From assembly GCA_963836405.1 (NCBI GenBank), contig CAWIJL010000013.1, positions 62,001-126,000 on the forward strand: DNA of 64,000 bases, in the 5' to 3' direction. The stretch is from CAWIJJ01 sp963836405 (GTDB lineage: Bacteria; Acidobacteriota; Terriglobia; Bryobacterales; Bryobacteraceae). Shown in pieces: positions 62,003 to 64,000 of the stretch. Position numbers and translations under genes: made by a program. Within the stretch, counting starts at the first letter, position 1, and the number at the start of each line of letters is the position of its first letter. Below the pieces are notes generated by a model that had not been told where the DNA came from, searched no databases, and worked only from the letters and a program-made list of their open reading frames with translations.

Positions 62003-63925
62003 ATGGGCGACGTACCGCATCCCCGGAATGCTCTGAGTCCGGACTCCATCGAAGCTCAGTTGGCCCGGCTACTGGCGAGCAGCCAGTTTTCGGGCGCCGG
62101 CCGCCTCTCCGCTTTTCTGAAATTCGTCGTTCGCAAAACCGTGGGGGGCCACAGCGACGAAATCAAGGAGTACACAATCGGCACCGAAGTCTTCGGACGG
62201 CCGGAGAGCTTCGACCCGCGGCTGGACACGATTGTCAGGGTGCAGGCCAGCAATTTGCGACGCCGGCTGGTGGACTATTACGCCATGGGGGGTGCGAGCG
62301 ACCCGGTGGTTATCGAACTCCCTCGCGGAAGTTACGTTCCGTCGATTCACGCTCGAGACTTGCCGCCGGAGGTGGAGGAGGCCAACTCGCCGCCTGAAGT
62401 TCCCGCTTCTATCTCCGCCAGGAGCGGGATCCGGCCGGTATGGACGGGGATAGGGATTGCGAGCGTCATCCTGATTGGAGTTGCCATCTACTGGGCGTTC
62501 GGGCGTGCCCGGCCGGACCAGTTTACGTTGGAGGCCGGAGTCGCGGTGTTACCGTTTGCCAACCTGAGCGAGGACGCGGCAGACGAGTATTTTAGCGACG
62601 GGCTCACCGAGGAAATCATCGGCGCGTTGAGTCGCATCGATGGCCTGCGGGTTCCGGGGCACGCATCGAGTTCGGTCTTCAAGAGCCGTCAGCAGGATAT
62701 CCGCGAAATCGGCCAGAAGCTCGGAGTGGGCTCGGTGCTGGAAGGGGGCGCCAGAATTTCCGGTGACCGTGTGCGGGTGAACGCGCGCCTGGTTCAGGTC
62801 AGGGATGGCTATCTTCTCTGGTCACAGAACTACGAGGGTACTCTGCGTGACCTTTTTGCGGTCCAGGAGGACATCTCGCGATCGATTGTAAACGCGCTAA
62901 GGATACAGCTTTCAGGGCCAGCCGCGCGATCCCTGGTCCGGCGGCAGCCCCGCAACCTGGAAGCGTATTCGCTTTATCTGAAAGGCAGGTTCCAGAGCCA
63001 TGCCGAAGCCGGCGAGTGGGAACACGATCGAACGGTTGCCGAATATTTCGAACGGGCGATTCAGACGGATCCAAGCTCCGGGTTGGCATACGCGGCACTG
63101 GCGGACTGGTATGCGTCGGCGCAAGCCGTGGAGTTGCCTAACGAGGAGTTACTGGCCAGAGCGAAGGAACTAGCCGAGAAGGCCCTACAGTTGGACCACT
63201 CTTTGGCAGACGCCCACAACGCGCTCGGCAAGGTGAACATGTTTCTGTGGGACTGGCGGGCCTCCGAGGACCAATTCCGGCAGGCCATCGATTTAAATCC
63301 AGGATACTCCATCGCTCACTTGAATTATTCCCGGATGCTGACATGGAAAGGCAGATTCAAAGAGGCCCTTCGGGAAGCGGTTCGAGCCCGGGAACTCGAT
63401 CCGATGCCGTCCGCCGTCACTCTCCAGGTCGGTCTCGTTCACTACTATGCCCGCCGGTACGATCAGGCAATAGAGGAATTTAGAAGCATCCTGGACACTA
63501 CACCCAACTCCGTCGCGGCGCGCCATTGCATCGGAACCGTGTACGCGCGCCAGGGACTCTATGCACAAGCGATTGCGCAGTTCCAGAGCGTAAAACCGCT
63601 GGACCCTGGGATCGAGGCCGGCAATCTGCGCGCTTTGGCTCATACGCTGGCTATTGCGGGCCGACGTCACGAGGCTACTGACGTGCTTAGCCGGCTCAAA
63701 GAAATGCCCAGCAGGCTTCAGCTAAATGCCTCCGGATGGTTCGACTGGAATCTGGCATTGGTCTATGCGGGACTGGGCGACAAAGACCAGGCCTTCGCGT
63801 ACCTGAACAATGCTTCCGAGAAACACTGTCATTCCCTGACCGTCCTGAAAGTCGAGCCATTAGTCGATAACCTCCGCACGGACTCGAGATATCCTGCCCT
63901 GCTGAAGAAGATCGGGTTGCTGTAA
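62003..63925 (+). CDS. Membrane-anchored regulator-like TPR protein with TolB-N/FlgO-like domain
   Basis: 640 residues. The first 110 residues contain RLSAFLKFVVRKTVGGHSDE and RPESFDPRLDTIVRVQASNL, RRRLVDYYAMGG, an N-terminal domain of unknown function common in acidobacterial TPR proteins, which may bind DNA. A membrane segment lies at 145-167. VAVLPFANLSEDAADEYFSD, GLTEEIIGALSRIDGLRVPG and GGARISGDRVRVNARLVQVR resemble the TolB-N/FlgO domain of CadC-like and cyclase-associated proteins. Eight or so TPRs follow. A signalling role across the membrane is plausible but not proven. Confidence 0.7.
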   Translation: MGDVPHPRNALSPDSIEAQLARLLASSQFSGAGRLSAFLKFVVRKTVGGHSDEIKEYTIGTEVFGRPESFDPRLDTIVRVQASNLRRRLVDYYAMGGASDPVVIELPRGSYVPSIHARDLPPEVEEANSPPEVPASISARSGIRPVWTGIGIASVILIGVAIYWAFGRARPDQFTLEAGVAVLPFANLSEDAADEYFSDGLTEEIIGALSRIDGLRVPGHASSSVFKSRQQDIREIGQKLGVGSVLEGGARISGDRVRVNARLVQVRDGYLLWSQNYEGTLRDLFAVQEDISRSIVNALRIQLSGPAARSLVRRQPRNLEAYSLYLKGRFQSHAEAGEWEHDRTVAEYFERAIQTDPSSGLAYAALADWYASAQAVELPNEELLARAKELAEKALQLDHSLADAHNALGKVNMFLWDWRASEDQFRQAIDLNPGYSIAHLNYSRMLTWKGRFKEALREAVRARELDPMPSAVTLQVGLVHYYARRYDQAIEEFRSILDTTPNSVAARHCIGTVYARQGLYAQAIAQFQSVKPLDPGIEAGNLRALAHTLAIAGRRHEATDVLSRLKEMPSRLQLNASGWFDWNLALVYAGLGDKDQAFAYLNNASEKHCHSLTVLKVEPLVDNLRTDSRYPALLKKIGLL

Positions 63926-64000
63926 CTCGAAAACGGATCGACGATCGCGAGTGAAGACCGCGGAGCGCTGTACGGAGCCGAGACGCGCCACGAGTCAAGC

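Overview
The window looks like a chromosomal segment of a GC-rich acidobacterium of the Solibacter/Bryobacter type. The evidence is lineage-typical gene families rather than a marker gene. These are three PadR-type repressors each paired with an acidobacterial duplicated orphan permease (ADOP, MacB/FtsX-like), a TIGR03435 soil-associated secreted protein, a TPR/TolB-N receptor-like regulator, a DUF5060/DUF4038 glycosidase, Tat-exported Gfo/Idh enzymes and an NTT-type nucleotide transporter. No rRNA gene or intact tRNA was seen.

Layout. 1-6510: a partial radical SAM gene, a secreted LolA-like protein, a frameshifted sigma-54 activator, a DksA/TraR protein, and a decayed PHP / DUF2062 / GH1 operon. 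6832-12035: a probable integrative island with a tyrosine integrase, an HU-like poly-proline protein and several unknown genes, bounded on both sides by 3' fragments of tRNA genes that face each other. 12578-18288: a molybdenum-flavoured redox and uptake cluster (exported tetrapyrrole-methylase homologue, Mop/TOBE protein, MauG-like dihaem peroxidase, XRE-PBP regulator, small SUOX-like protein, 5'-truncated TonB receptor). 18296-25803: membrane protein, M15 peptidase, APC permease, an ankyrin/haem-motif/cyclase-like fusion, TIGR03435 and a small winged-helix operon.

26606-30937 holds the most striking module: a tightly packed operon of an Omp85-like barrel, an exported protein with PI3K/HipA/Fam20-like kinase motifs, and an ATP/ADP-translocase-family carrier. 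An attractive but untested reading is that the carrier supplies nucleotide to a periplasmic kinase. 31009-36109: MgtC, a metallopeptidase, two hicBA toxin-antitoxin pairs inside a tandem duplication, pirin and a PAS sigma-54 activator. 36118-41995: a translationally coupled Gfo/Idh - secreted protein - dicarboxylate symporter operon, a TonB C-terminal domain, an AraC-DinB fusion and an ASCH protein. 42504-47771: a LysR regulator divergent from leuABCD. 47853-60660: three PadR-ADOP modules with a glycosidase, a cytidylate-kinase-like protein and a broken NlpC/P60 gene. 60766-63925: TPR proteins.

Several genes are split by single-base frameshifts (sigma-54 activator, TonB receptor, YfhO-like protein, island gene at 9.2 kb, NlpC/P60). 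Some of these may be sequence errors. The GH1/PHP region, with two amber codons and lost motifs, looks like true decay. Start sites were chosen from ribosome-binding sites, signal peptides and overlaps; functions are read from motifs by eye, without database searches.
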